Of a stretch of DNA of 64,000 bases, positions 41,430-50,363 are shown piece by piece. A model generated the notes under the pieces. That model saw only the letters and a program-made list of their open reading frames with translations. It had not been told where the DNA came from and searched no databases. The stretch comes from Planotetraspora mira (GTDB lineage Bacteria; Actinomycetota; Actinomycetes; Streptosporangiales; Streptosporangiaceae), in the NCBI RefSeq assembly GCF_016863275.1, contig NZ_BOOO01000040.1, positions 62,001 to 126,000 on the forward strand. The letters run 5' to 3'. The position numbers and the translations under genes are program-made. Each line of letters starts with the position of its first letter. Positions within the stretch are counted from its first letter, which is position 1.

Positions 41430-42740
41430 GTGCGGATGACGATGATCGGGTGCGGCCATCTGGGAGCCACGCACGCGGCCTCGATGGCGGAGATCGGTCA
41501 TGACGTCCTGGGCGTGGATGTCGACGCAGCGAAGATCGAGACGCTGCGGTCGGGTCGGGCGTGGTTCCACGAGCCCGATCTGGACGAGATGCTGGCCAGG
41601 CACATCGCGTCGGGCCGGCTTCGGTTCACCACGGACTTCGCCGAAGCAGGCGAGTTCGGCGACGTGCATTTCATCGGGGTGGCCACCCCGGGCACGGACA
41701 CCGGCGAGTACGACCTGACGCAGCTGTTCTCGGCGGTGAGCATGCTCGCCGGGCACCTGCACCGACCCTGCGTGATCGTCGGCAAGTCGACCGTCCACGC
41801 CGGCACCACCTCTGCCGTGCAGGAACTCGTCCGCGACCTGGCCCCGGCCGGGGACGCCGTGGAGGTCGTATGGAACCCGGAGTTCCTGCGCGAGGGCCAC
41901 GCCGTTCAGGACACACTGCGCCCGGACCGGATCGTCATCGGCGTGACCAGCGCGGAGGCCGAGCGGATCATCCGCGAGGCCTACGCCCCGATCACCGACG
42001 CCGGTGTTCCCCTGGTCGTGACCGACCCGGTGACCTGCGAACTGGTGAAGGGCTCGGCCAACGCGTTCCTCGCGATGAAGATCTCGTTCATCAACGCCAT
42101 GGGCGACCTGTGCGAGGCGGCTGGAGGAGATGTCCGTCTGCTTGCTGATGCCATCGGGTTGGATCCGCGCATCGGCCGAGCGTTCCTGGACGCCGGCCTC
42201 GGATACGGCGGCGGCTGCCTGCCGAAGGACGGGCGGGCGTTCGCCGCACGAGCACGCGACCTCGGCGCGGACGGCGCCGTGGCGCTGCTGTCCGTCGTCG
42301 ACGACATCAACGCGGCCCGGCGCACCCGCGTCGTCGACCTGACGACGAAGGCGGTCGGGGGTGACGTGGCAGGCACACGCATCGGCGTCTGGGGTGCCGC
42401 ATTCAAGGTCGGAACGGACGATATCCGCGACTCCCCCGCCCTGGACGTCGCCACCCGCCTCCACGCCGCAGGCGCCGCCCTCACCATCTACGACCCGATG
42501 GCCATCGACACCGCCCGCGCCGCCCACCCGGAGCTCGGCTACGCGCAGGATCCGATCGCGGCCGCGCGGGACGCTGACGTGCTGCTCGTCATGACCGGCT
42601 GGCCTGAGTTCCGCGCCATCAACCCGCAGGAGCTGGGCGAGGTGGTGGCCAGGCGGGTCGCGATCGACACCCGCGCCGTGCTCCACGACGACTGGTGGGC
42701 GGGGGCCGACTGGACGATCCACCGGCTCGGCCGCGGATAG
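41430..42740 (+). CDS. ugd: UDP-glucose 6-dehydrogenase
   Basis: 436 residues: NAD-binding GCGHLG (about 8-13), central IGVTSAEAERIIREAY and ELVKGSANAFLAMKISFINA, and catalytic Cys in YGGGCLPKDGRAF; C-terminal UDP-binding domain complete. Oxidises UDP-glucose twice to UDP-glucuronate for cell-surface or antibiotic sugars. GTG 41430 follows GAAGGGA; ATG 41436 is possible. No glycosyltransferases nearby. Confidence 0.92.
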   Translation: MRMTMIGCGHLGATHAASMAEIGHDVLGVDVDAAKIETLRSGRAWFHEPDLDEMLARHIASGRLRFTTDFAEAGEFGDVHFIGVATPGTDTGEYDLTQLFSAVSMLAGHLHRPCVIVGKSTVHAGTTSAVQELVRDLAPAGDAVEVVWNPEFLREGHAVQDTLRPDRIVIGVTSAEAERIIREAYAPITDAGVPLVVTDPVTCELVKGSANAFLAMKISFINAMGDLCEAAGGDVRLLADAIGLDPRIGRAFLDAGLGYGGGCLPKDGRAFAARARDLGADGAVALLSVVDDINAARRTRVVDLTTKAVGGDVAGTRIGVWGAAFKVGTDDIRDSPALDVATRLHAAGAALTIYDPMAIDTARAAHPELGYAQDPIAAARDADVLLVMTGWPEFRAINPQELGEVVARRVAIDTRAVLHDDWWAGADWTIHRLGRG

Positions 42741-42876
42741 CCGCGTCACGGCCGTTGACCGACGATCACCGCGGCCTGCACGGTCGCCGTGAACCGCCCG
42801 GACGGCTCGATGCCGGTCCAGGTCTTACGCAAGGCCACATCCCACGCGTCGTTTCGCGCTTCACTGATTCCATGCG

Positions 42877-42908
42877 AAAGGGCCGGTCCGCGCGGGGACC
42901 GGCCCTTT
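42877..42908. terminator. strong bidirectional terminator
   Basis: AAAGGGCCGGTCC and GGACCGGCCCTTT form a perfect 13-bp stem with a 6-base loop and A/T ends on both sides, between the convergent ugd and flavoprotein remnant. Confidence 0.9.
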
Positions 42909-42917
42909 GCCTCGGCT

Positions 42918-43597
42918 CTATAGCCCGTAGGTCTCCAGCAGCCGCAGCCACACCTCGCTGACCGTGGGGAACGACGGTACGGCATGCCAGAGCCGCTCCA
43001 GCGGCACCTGCGCGGTGACGGCGATGGTGGCCGAATGCACCAGCTCCGCCACTCCAGGGCCGACGAAGGTGACCCCGAGCAGGACCTTGCGGTCCTCGTC
43101 GACCACCGCCTTGGCCCGGCCGCGGTAGGAGGGCTCTCGCACGTAGGCGCCGGACACCGCCGCCATGTCATACTCCACCACGCGGACCCGGTAGCCCTTC
43201 TCCCGCGCCGCGGCCTCAGTCAGGCCAACGGCGCCGATCTGCGGATCGGTGAAGATCACCTGCGGCACGCCGGACGCGGTGGTCACATCCCTCATGGCGG
43301 GTAGGTCATCCGGCTCGCCCTTCGCGCGGGCGACGATCACGTCCCCACACAGGCGGCCCTGATACTTGCCCATGTGAGTGAGCAGGGCACGCCCATTGAT
43401 GTCGCTGACCGCATACTGTCGTCCACCTGGACAGGCGAGCCCGGCGTCAGGCCGACGGTGACCAGGCCGAGCCCGCCACTGGCCGGGACACGGCCGGTGG
43501 CGACCAGCAGCTCGTCGGCGACCACGGGCGGCCCGTCGGCCAAGTGGATGGTCACCTCACCGTTGCGGACGCGCCGCTCCACCCTGGTCACCCGCGC
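42918..43597 (-). pseudogene. pyridine nucleotide-disulfide oxidoreductase, C-terminal two thirds, frameshifted
   Basis: Frame 1 (43597-43400) reads VTRVERRVRNGEVTIHLADG and LLVATGRVPASGGLGLVTVG (FAD/NADPH loop ATGRxP); after a frameshift near 43395 the interface domain continues GKYQGRLCGDVIVARAKGEP, PQVIFTDPQIGAVGLTEAAA to AVPSFPTVSEVWLRLLETYG. The N-terminal FAD site and redox disulfide are missing. Related to dihydrolipoamide dehydrogenase/mercuric reductase-like enzymes. Confidence 0.75.
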
Positions 43598-43602
43598 GCG
43601 GC

Positions 43603-43932
43603 ATGACCCTGGGCCATTACCCGCCTGCACGCATCGTCCTCCAAGCACACGCCGATCACCTCAGTCGCCAAGTACCGAGCGTCAACAGGTACGTCAACAC
43701 GGCAGTCATCGCCGATCATCTGACCCAAAAGCCACCGGAACGGCTCAGCTGCACCGCTGAAGATCGCAACCGGATCCTGCAGCAGTACCTGGCGACGCTT
43801 AACCGGGATGACTGGAGTGAAACGGTGCGCGCGGACTTGGACCCGAGTACCGACTACTTCACCTGGTTCACCGCCAACGTGGCAGCGCGCCTGCCCCTGA
43901 GAGCCTTCCCCGACGCTAACGCTGATGACTAA
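43603..43932 (+). CDS. hypothetical protein
   Basis: 109 residues (MTLGHYPPARIVLQAHADHL...), helical, with NRILQQYLATLNRDDWSETV and an acidic end. No RBS is obvious and the first codons overlap the remnant on the other strand. The even hydrophobic pattern suggests a real small protein, but no family is recognised. Confidence 0.5.
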   Translation: MTLGHYPPARIVLQAHADHLSRQVPSVNRYVNTAVIADHLTQKPPERLSCTAEDRNRILQQYLATLNRDDWSETVRADLDPSTDYFTWFTANVAARLPLRAFPDANADD

Positions 43933-44067
43933 TGCATGACCAGGCTGATCAACGTCTGATTGAGCGAGTGAACGCCGGGCAAGGCGGCGCGTTTACCGGC
44001 CACCGGACCCCCGGCGACGAAGGCCGCGACCACGACTCCGCGTGGATAACCCTCACCCTGTAAGCAG

Positions 44068-44106
44068 GAAGGCCTCTGACGGCGTATTGCCAGTTCAGGG
44101 GCCTTC
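44068..44106. terminator. hairpin between convergent genes
   Basis: GAAGGCCTCTGA and TCAGGGGCCTTC pair at 11 of 12 positions. It lies after the gene 43603-43932 and after the minus-strand gene ending at 44221. Confidence 0.65.
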
Positions 44107-44220
44107 ATAGCTGTGTGCGGCCGGAGGTACTCGAAACCCGTACCTTCTGATCCGGTCCTGACCATGTGCCTCGGTCGATCCAAATTGCTCGCACCCTCCA
44201 GGGGACAGCGTCCCGCGAGC

Positions 44221-44610
44221 TCAACCCGTGAGCATGTGCATGATGGGAGTTCCGAGCGCCCCCAGCCAGCCCGCCAGAGCCATCAGCGGCCCGCGCAGAG
44301 ACTCTCCCGCCACGGCGATCGCCCCCGCCGAGGTCAGTACCTCGGTCAGCCGGGCCAGGCGGGTGGCGATGCTCTGCCGATCGGGTTGCGCGCGGTCCAG
44401 TTCGGTCTGTACGGCCTCCGCCTCGGCCGCCTCGGACGGCAGGCCGAGAGCCTGGAGCCGGGTCACCAGCGACGCGGCCCACTCACTGGGCTCTCCCGCG
44501 AGGAATGTGCCCTGCTGGCCGCCCTGGATGGTCTGGTCGCCGCCCACGTTGTTGATGTTGACGGCCTGCTGGTTGCCAATGTTGAACGTCAATCCCATCC
44601 TCCAACTCAC
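44221..44610 (-). CDS. small helical protein with INNVGxDQ motif, FHA partner
   Basis: 129 residues from GTG 44610 (overlapping the FHA stop, GTGA); ATG 44598 is an alternative. The N-terminus carries FNIGNQQAVNINNVGGDQ, then IQGGQQGTFLAG; the remainder (about 42-125) is helical with LPSEAAEAEAVQTELDRA and a hydrophobic C-terminal helix LRGPLMALAGWLGALG. The Asn/Gln/Gly motif matches the one in the FHA protein. It resembles amyloid-like signalling motifs of bacterial immunity-type proteins; a helical effector or adaptor is inferred. Confidence 0.7.
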   Translation of the reverse strand: MSWRMGLTFNIGNQQAVNINNVGGDQTIQGGQQGTFLAGEPSEWAASLVTRLQALGLPSEAAEAEAVQTELDRAQPDRQSIATRLARLTEVLTSAGAIAVAGESLRGPLMALAGWLGALGTPIMHMLTG

Positions 44611-45419
44611 CCGCGCTGGACCGGAGCGTTCCAGGCGTGCCGGGGGTCGGTGTCCACTTTCCTGCCACGTGCTGCGGCGATGATGTGCATGATCAATGCA
44701 ATCAAGAACAGCATGGCGCCAACCGCCCCGACGGTGTACCCGATGGCCGAAAGTGCGAAGCCCTGCTCGTCGAACAAATTGCCCAGGGACGGTGGCTTGC
44801 CGGCCTCCGGGTTGCCGATGTTGTTGAAAATGTCGCCAAAACTTCTGCCGAAGCTGTTGGCGGTGCTGTAGAACCCCCAGAGGTAGACCAAGCCTCCGCC
44901 GAACATCAGCGCCAGGCTCAGCCAAATCAACCGCAGAGAACGGGTGCGAGCCGCCGCGACCTCTCGTAGGAAGCTGTCCCGCTGTTGGAAGTAGTGGTTG
45001 TACTGGTCGCGGCCCACATTGTTGATCTGGCCGCCTGCCTGCCGGTCGATGTCGAAGCGGACCGGCGGCTCCTGCGCGGGCCGGGCGGGCGGGATCATGC
45101 CGGTGCTCCCAGGCACCTCGTACCGTGCGCGGACCATGCCGAATTGGACGACGTCGCCGTCGTGCAGGACCCGGGGCCGCCGTACCGGTTCGCCGTTGAC
45201 CGACGTGCCGTTGCGCGATCCCAGGTCCTCAACACTGGTCTGGCCGCCCGTCTGGCTCAGCGCGGCGTGGATGAAACTGAGATAAGGATCGTCGAGCCGT
45301 AGATCGGCAGCCTGCCCTCGACCGAGGGAGCGGCGTCCGGGGCTCACAGGAAGCACCGTGCCCGCAAGCTGCGACGGGTGGATGACGACCAGTCGGGGAT
45401 CGTCTGATGACATGGTCAT
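44607..45419 (-). CDS. FHA-domain membrane protein with INNVGxDQ motif
   Basis: 270 residues. FHA domain at about 24-105 with phosphothreonine-binding residues in SLGRGQAADLRL, LSFIHAAL and DLGSRNGTSVNG; linker; motif QINNVGRDQYNHYFQQRDSF at 131-150; two membrane helices (about 162-185 and 225-250). The FHA and motif parts face the cytosol. It should recognise a phosphorylated partner and could relay this to the coupled small protein by motif pairing. ATG 45419 has GAGGAGA upstream. No Ser/Thr kinase lies within the window. Confidence 0.85.
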   Translation of the reverse strand: MTMSSDDPRLVVIHPSQLAGTVLPVSPGRRSLGRGQAADLRLDDPYLSFIHAALSQTGGQTSVEDLGSRNGTSVNGEPVRRPRVLHDGDVVQFGMVRARYEVPGSTGMIPPARPAQEPPVRFDIDRQAGGQINNVGRDQYNHYFQQRDSFLREVAAARTRSLRLIWLSLALMFGGGLVYLWGFYSTANSFGRSFGDIFNNIGNPEAGKPPSLGNLFDEQGFALSAIGYTVGAVGAMLFLIALIMHIIAAARGRKVDTDPRHAWNAPVQRG

Positions 45420-45605
45420 GCCGTCTCCTCGGCAACCGGCGGAACTGGGCCGCCCGGACGGGCGGCTGCTACGGCGCGGCGTCTTCGCCGCCTGACCGAC
45501 AGATGAGCGATCCTCGAGTGAACCTCGCGCCGCGTGGGCGCGGGGTCACCCAGGAGCGGCGGTGCCACAGCGGTGGGTCGCGCTGCTCGCGGCGTGTCAC
45601 GCTCG

Positions 45606-46289
45606 TCAGGTCGCGTTGATCGGGGTCGTCGCTCGCCGGCGCAGGAGCACCGTCACTCCGACCGCGATGGCCCACACCGCAATGCCGGCGGCGGCGGGGA
45701 ACAGGGGGTTGAACCGGTCAGTGAACAGGATTGTTGCGGTGGCCAGGCCGTGCCCGATGCCGCCGAGGACGGCGGGAACCGCGATCAGCGGGTTACCCAG
45801 GGCGCGGGTCCTGGCTCCGACGACGGCGAGGGCGATGATGCCGAGGCAGAACGCGGGTATGGTGATCGTTTCCATGATGACCTGTACGTCGCTGATAGGC
45901 GTGGGCCGCCCGGCGGCGATCGCGTCGGCGTCAACGGCGGACACCAGGCGCAGCAGCCAGTCGACGGCAGCCATCGAGGCGGTGATCGCCGCGATGACGG
46001 TGACGGTGTGCAGGCGTGGGACGCCGGCGAGGCTGCGGCCGCGGGCCAGCGCCACGAGCGAGGCGGCGATGAGTGCCACGCCGACGAGCAGGATGGCTTG
46101 GGAGGGGTACCACGCGGGGTCCTCGTACATCAGCCGCAGGTGCTCCTTGAGGCTGACACCTTCGGGGTCTTCCTTGGGATGCAGCGGACCACCGGCGAGG
46201 AAGAACGCTCCTCCCGCCAGCAGTCCCCATCCGACCAGCCGGCTGGGGCGGGTCACGGTCGGCTCCTGCGTCGTCGACCACGTGGACAT
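45606..46289 (-). CDS. six-helix integral membrane protein
   Basis: 227 residues with about six hydrophobic segments and one exported loop HPKEDPEGVSLKEHLRLMYE after the first helix. Charged ends are cytosolic. Family unrecognised. Divergent from the three-gene signalling operon starting at 46431, so it could be its target or sensor accessory. Confidence 0.7.
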   Translation of the reverse strand: MSTWSTTQEPTVTRPSRLVGWGLLAGGAFFLAGGPLHPKEDPEGVSLKEHLRLMYEDPAWYPSQAILLVGVALIAASLVALARGRSLAGVPRLHTVTVIAAITASMAAVDWLLRLVSAVDADAIAAGRPTPISDVQVIMETITIPAFCLGIIALAVVGARTRALGNPLIAVPAVLGGIGHGLATATILFTDRFNPLFPAAAGIAVWAIAVGVTVLLRRRATTPINAT

Positions 46290-46430
46290 GGCGTTTCCTT
46301 TCCTGGCGCATCGGATCGTCTCCCGGTCACGGTAAGGACGCCTAGGTACGCGTTCATCAGGGTCGTCCCTGGAGCTTGTTGAGGGTTAGCCCTCATGTGC
46401 GGACAGCGGATGTTGTGTCAGCCTCGACGG

Positions 46431-46790
46431 GTGGCACCAACCGCAGTCGTCGTGGACGACCACGCCGACTTCCGCGCTCACGCGGTGCAGTTGCTCGATG
46501 CGGCGGGTTACGAGGTCGTGGGCTCCTGCCCCGATGGACGCTCGGCGCTTGCCGCCATCGTGACGCTGCGGCCGGATCTGGTCCTGCTCGATGTGCAACT
46601 GCCGGACATCGACGGGTTCGGCGTGATGGCGCAGGTGGAGGAGCTTGACGCCGACCCGACAATCGTGTTGATTTCCACGCGTGAGGAGGCCGACTACGGC
46701 AGCCGGGTCGTCCGCAGCGGCGCGGCGGGTTTCATCACGAAGGCGGAGTTATCGGTGCAGTCGCTGAGCCGGGCGGTGGCGCGGCTATGA
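46431..46790 (+). CDS. stand-alone receiver-domain response regulator
   Basis: 119 residues, receiver domain only: VVVDDHADFR acidic pair, phosphoacceptor Asp in LVLLDVQLPDIDGFG, LISTRE switch and FITKAE. No output domain. GTG 46431 matches the domain start; ATG 46395 would add 12 residues. It overlaps the kinase start (ATGA), so it is likely a phosphate relay or sink for that kinase. Confidence 0.82.
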   Translation: MAPTAVVVDDHADFRAHAVQLLDAAGYEVVGSCPDGRSALAAIVTLRPDLVLLDVQLPDIDGFGVMAQVEELDADPTIVLISTREEADYGSRVVRSGAAGFITKAELSVQSLSRAVARL

Positions 46791-48943
46791 CGAGCCCAGC
46801 CGGCACCCCAGAAGCGCAGGCCGAAACGCGCACCACCGAGGCCGCGGGCGACGGCCGTCCGCCGTCACTCGATGCCCAGCGTCCCGGCACCGGGCGGTAC
46901 GTCGCCGTCTCATGCCTGGGTCTGCTCTGCGCGTTGCTCGTGGTCGGGGGCTTCGTCCTCGGCGTCTATCTGCCGAATCTGCACAACGGGCTGATCGCCG
47001 CGGCGTTCACGGCCGTCGGCATCGTGGTCGTCGGCAAGCGATGGGGCAACCGCGAAGGGTGGTATTTCACCGCCACCGGAGTGGCCCATGCGGCGATGTT
47101 CTTCGGACGCCAGTACGGCTTCTACTCCGCCGCCCACCGGGACGCCGCCCTGCCCGGCGCGACCTGGGTGGCGTGGACGGGAGTCTGGCCGCTGGCGCTG
47201 GTGTTGGTGCTCACCGGCGTCACCCTGATGTGCTTTCCCGAGGGGCGGCTGCCGTCACCTCGATGGCGGGTGGTCGTGGTCGTCATGGTGGCCGACGGGG
47301 TTCTGCTGGCGCTCGCTTCGGCGCTGTGGCCGGTGGAGTACGCCGACAACTCCCTGTCGTTGCCCCATCCGCTGCAGCTGGGCGGGTACCAGACCGCGCA
47401 GCGGCTGTGGGATGTTCTCGGTCCGGCGAGCTACCTCCTGCTGCAGATTGCCTGGGTGGCCTGCCTGGTGGACCGTATGCGTCGAGCCCGCGGCGATGAG
47501 GCGCGCCAGTTCAGGTGGTTTGCGTACGCGGTTGCCATGGGTGCGGTGGCCATGGCGGCAGGCTTGGCGGTCTTCGGCTCTCCGATGCTCGGCGTACTCG
47601 CCGTGCCTGCCATTCCCCTTGCCGCCGGGTTGGCGATCGTTAAGTACCGGCTGTACGACATCGACCTGGTCATCAACAAGACCCTGGTCGTGGGCGCGCT
47701 GGCGGTGTTGGTCACCCTCGGGTACATCGCGGTGGTGGTGGGTGTGGGCCGGCTGGTGGGCGTGACACCGGGCGCCAACCCGGTGCTGTCGATCGTGGCC
47801 ACCGCCATGGTCGCCGTCGCCTTCGATCCCGCCCGACGGCGCGTGCAGCGGGTCGCGGACCGCCTCGTCTACGGCAACCGGCCCTCCCCCTACGAGGCAC
47901 TGGCACGCCTGTCGACGCAGCTGAGCCGCGGCGGTCAGCATGACGACCTGCTTACTGGACTGGCGTCGACCGTCGCTGACGGGGTGGGTGCCGCCGAGGT
48001 GACGTTGTGGGTCGGCTCGATCGACGAGCTCGTCACGGTCGCGTGGTGGCCGCCACGGTCCGATCACCGGTCGGCGATGACCATCGCTCCTCGGAACCTT
48101 GCCTCACTGGAAGACGGCGGCCGTGCCCATGTGCGTCCCATCGTCCACCGAGGGTTACTGCGTGGCGCCGTGACGCTCACCAAAGCGCCTGGAGAGGTGC
48201 TCACAGCCGCCGAGGACAGTCTGCTGCGCGACCTCGTCGCTCAGGCCGGACTCGTCATCGACAACGTGGGTCTCGGCGCGGAGCTGCGGCAGCGCCTTCA
48301 CCAAATCTCGGTGCAGGCTGCCGAACTGCAGGCCGCCGCGAAACGCATCGTCTCAGCCCAGGACGAGGCCCGCCGGCGCATCGAGCGTGACCTTCACGAC
48401 GGTGCCCAGCAGCGACTGGTCACCCTGGCGCTCAGCCTCCGGTCGGCGTCCCGCCATGCAGCCGCCGTCGGCGACGATCAGCTCGTGGCCAGGATCGAGG
48501 AGGCCACGCGCCAGCTGTCCCAGGCGCTGGCCGAGTTGCGCGAGCTGGCCCGGGGCATCCATCCCGCGATCCTGACGCAGGAAGGACTCGACGCCGCGCT
48601 GAGCTTCCTGGCCGAACGCGCACCGCTACCAGTCCGCCTCAACATCCACCTCGAGCGGAGGCCACCCCAGGACGTGGAGACCACCGCATACTTCGTGGTG
48701 AGCGAGGCGCTGACCAATGCTGCCAAGCACTCCGGGGCTTCCAGTGTGACGGTCAGCGCGGGACTGGACGGCGACCGGTTGTGGATCGAGGTGACCGACA
48801 AGGGACAGGGTGGGGCGGACGACCGCTGGGGAGGCGGTCTGCAAGGTCTGGTGGACCGGCTGGCGGCCCTGAACGGGCACCTGACGGTGCACAGTCCGGC
48901 CGGTGGCGGGACCAAGCTCCGCGCGGAGATCCCATGCGAGTGA
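46787..48943 (+). CDS. large sensor histidine kinase with GAF-like domain
   Basis: 718 residues: eight or so membrane helices (residues 38-350), a GAF-like region (about 370-500; DDLLTGLASTVADGVGAAEV), coiled linker, phosphoacceptor H537 in RRRIERDLHDGAQQRL and a HATPase domain (EALTNAAKHSGASS, WGGGLQGLVDRLA). The membrane part with LVINKTLVVGALAVLVTLGY is typical of NarX-like actinobacterial kinases. Flanked by two regulators in one operon. Confidence 0.9.
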   Translation: MTSPAGTPEAQAETRTTEAAGDGRPPSLDAQRPGTGRYVAVSCLGLLCALLVVGGFVLGVYLPNLHNGLIAAAFTAVGIVVVGKRWGNREGWYFTATGVAHAAMFFGRQYGFYSAAHRDAALPGATWVAWTGVWPLALVLVLTGVTLMCFPEGRLPSPRWRVVVVVMVADGVLLALASALWPVEYADNSLSLPHPLQLGGYQTAQRLWDVLGPASYLLLQIAWVACLVDRMRRARGDEARQFRWFAYAVAMGAVAMAAGLAVFGSPMLGVLAVPAIPLAAGLAIVKYRLYDIDLVINKTLVVGALAVLVTLGYIAVVVGVGRLVGVTPGANPVLSIVATAMVAVAFDPARRRVQRVADRLVYGNRPSPYEALARLSTQLSRGGQHDDLLTGLASTVADGVGAAEVTLWVGSIDELVTVAWWPPRSDHRSAMTIAPRNLASLEDGGRAHVRPIVHRGLLRGAVTLTKAPGEVLTAAEDSLLRDLVAQAGLVIDNVGLGAELRQRLHQISVQAAELQAAAKRIVSAQDEARRRIERDLHDGAQQRLVTLALSLRSASRHAAAVGDDQLVARIEEATRQLSQALAELRELARGIHPAILTQEGLDAALSFLAERAPLPVRLNIHLERRPPQDVETTAYFVVSEALTNAAKHSGASSVTVSAGLDGDRLWIEVTDKGQGGADDRWGGGLQGLVDRLAALNGHLTVHSPAGGGTKLRAEIPCE

Positions 48944-49581
48944 TCCTCGCCGACGACGCCGTGCTGTTCCGGGAAGGGACCGCCCGGATTCTCATCGAAG
49001 CCGGTTTCCGGGTCACCGGCCAGGCCGGCAACGCCGCCGAACTGCTCGACCTCGTCCGACGCGATCCCCCCGCCGTTGCGGTCATCGACATTCGGATGCC
49101 GCCGGGCCATGCCACCGAAGGTATCGATGCGGCCGCGGAGATCCGACGTATCCACCCGGACGTCGGACTACTACTGCTGTCACAGCACGTCGACACCCAC
49201 CACGCGATGCGGCTGATGACCGAATTCGAGCGAGGCGTGGGCTACCTGCTCAAGGACCGGGTCAGCGACCTGGCCGGCTTCGCCGGCGACGTGCGCCGCG
49301 TGGCCAACGGCGACTGCGTGATCGACCCCGAACTCGTCGCCCGGCTGGTGGGACGCAAGCGCGAGCGTGACCCCCTCACCGCCCTCACCGAACGGGAACG
49401 CAGCGTGCTCGCCCTCATGGCGCAGGGCCGCTCCAACAGCGCACTCTCCACAGAACTTCACCTCAGCGCCAAGACGATCGAGGCACACGTACGCAGCATC
49501 TTCACCAAGCTCGACCTGCCCCCGGGCGTCGGCGACCACCGACGCGTCCTTGCGGTGCTCGCATTTCTCCGATCGAGCTAG
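48934..49581 (+). CDS. NarL/LuxR-type response regulator
   Basis: 215 residues: receiver (LADDAVLFREG, VIDIRMPPGH, YLLKDRV) and LuxR HTH (LTERERSVLALMAQGRSNSA, SAKTIEAHVRSIFTKLDLPP). ATG 48934 lies 10 bp inside the kinase gene. DNA-binding output for the kinase; a hairpin at 49603-49618 follows. Confidence 0.92.
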   Translation: MRVILADDAVLFREGTARILIEAGFRVTGQAGNAAELLDLVRRDPPAVAVIDIRMPPGHATEGIDAAAEIRRIHPDVGLLLLSQHVDTHHAMRLMTEFERGVGYLLKDRVSDLAGFAGDVRRVANGDCVIDPELVARLVGRKRERDPLTALTERERSVLALMAQGRSNSALSTELHLSAKTIEAHVRSIFTKLDLPPGVGDHRRVLAVLAFLRSS

Positions 49582-49602
49582 GAGCCGTCGGCCCGGCAGC
49601 GT

Positions 49603-49618
49603 GACCCTCCTGAGGGTC
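49603..49618 (+). terminator. short hairpin after the signalling operon
   Basis: GACCCT CCTG AGGGTC, a perfect 6-bp stem with tetraloop, 21 bp past the stop. Confidence 0.45.
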
Positions 49619-49905
49619 TCCTCCGCATGGAGGGAGCAGGCAGCGAAGAGCTGAGTTACGTCTGAAGCTGGTCGACTCCGACGAGGTCCGCGAGGCCGCG
49701 CTGGCGTTCAGCAGTCCAAGCTCGATCGCGGCCAGCTGGTAGTCGCTCCGTAGCAAGATCGGTGACATCCACGGGTGTCCAGGCAGCTGTCACCTCGGCC
49801 ATGGTCACCCGATGACAAGGCCCGACGGAGGAGGGCCGCGGCAGCGCTTCACCGCCAAGACGGGCCTGGACTTCTACCCGCCTTAACCTCAGCCATTAGG
49901 CCTCT
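49619..49905. other. intergenic stretch without supported gene
   Basis: Only short, unrecognised frames (for example SDEVREAALAFSSPSS) are present; no starts or RBS support a gene. Confidence 0.45.
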
Positions 49906-50340
49906 CTAGTTGATCCGGAAGACGGGAAAGCCCGAAGCGATCGCCTGCACCTGTTCCTCGGACGCGTTCGCGTTGATTCCCTCAAAGAACCGCCCGACCT
50001 CCCAGCCCCAGCGCTTCAGGTACGCCCGGAGAATGGCCGGCTTCTCGTCGTCGGATAGTTCGGTGGCGGTGAACGTTTCGATGCGGCGGCCCACGTGCAG
50101 TTCGCCGTTTCCAGCGACGCGCAGGTTGCGGACCCACTGGGTGATGCCTCGGGGTGCGACCAGGTAGCGGGAGCCGTTCAGGGTCAGCATGTTCACCGGC
50201 GTGGTGCGCCATTCGCCGCTGGACCGGCCGCGGACGTACAGGATCCGGGAGCCCCAGACGCTGATCCCGAGCCGGGTGAGCCCTGCAACCGTACGGTTGA
50301 ACAGGTGATCCATGCGGGTGGGTTCGATGTAGCGGGTCAT
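49906..50340 (-). CDS. Ddn-type deazaflavin (F420)-dependent oxidoreductase
   Basis: 144 residues of the nitroreductase/Ddn split-barrel family: RLGISVWGSRILYVRGRSSG, TTPVNMLTLNGSRYLVAPRG and QWVRNLRVAGNGELHVGRR. Members use F420H2 to reduce quinones, nitro compounds or coumarins. ATG 50340 with GGAG upstream. Three palindromes just upstream (50364-50431) suggest repression by a TetR-like protein, whose gene is not adjacent. Confidence 0.85.
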   Translation of the reverse strand: MTRYIEPTRMDHLFNRTVAGLTRLGISVWGSRILYVRGRSSGEWRTTPVNMLTLNGSRYLVAPRGITQWVRNLRVAGNGELHVGRRIETFTATELSDDEKPAILRAYLKRWGWEVGRFFEGINANASEEQVQAIASGFPVFRIN

Positions 50341-50363
50341 CACAGCTCCTCAGCAGATGATTC

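Noticed and set aside
44105-44150. possible tRNA 3' end (GATCAGAAGGT...TTCGAG on the minus strand)
   Set aside because: The T arm does not fold with a 7-base loop and no acceptor partner exists; too degenerate to call.
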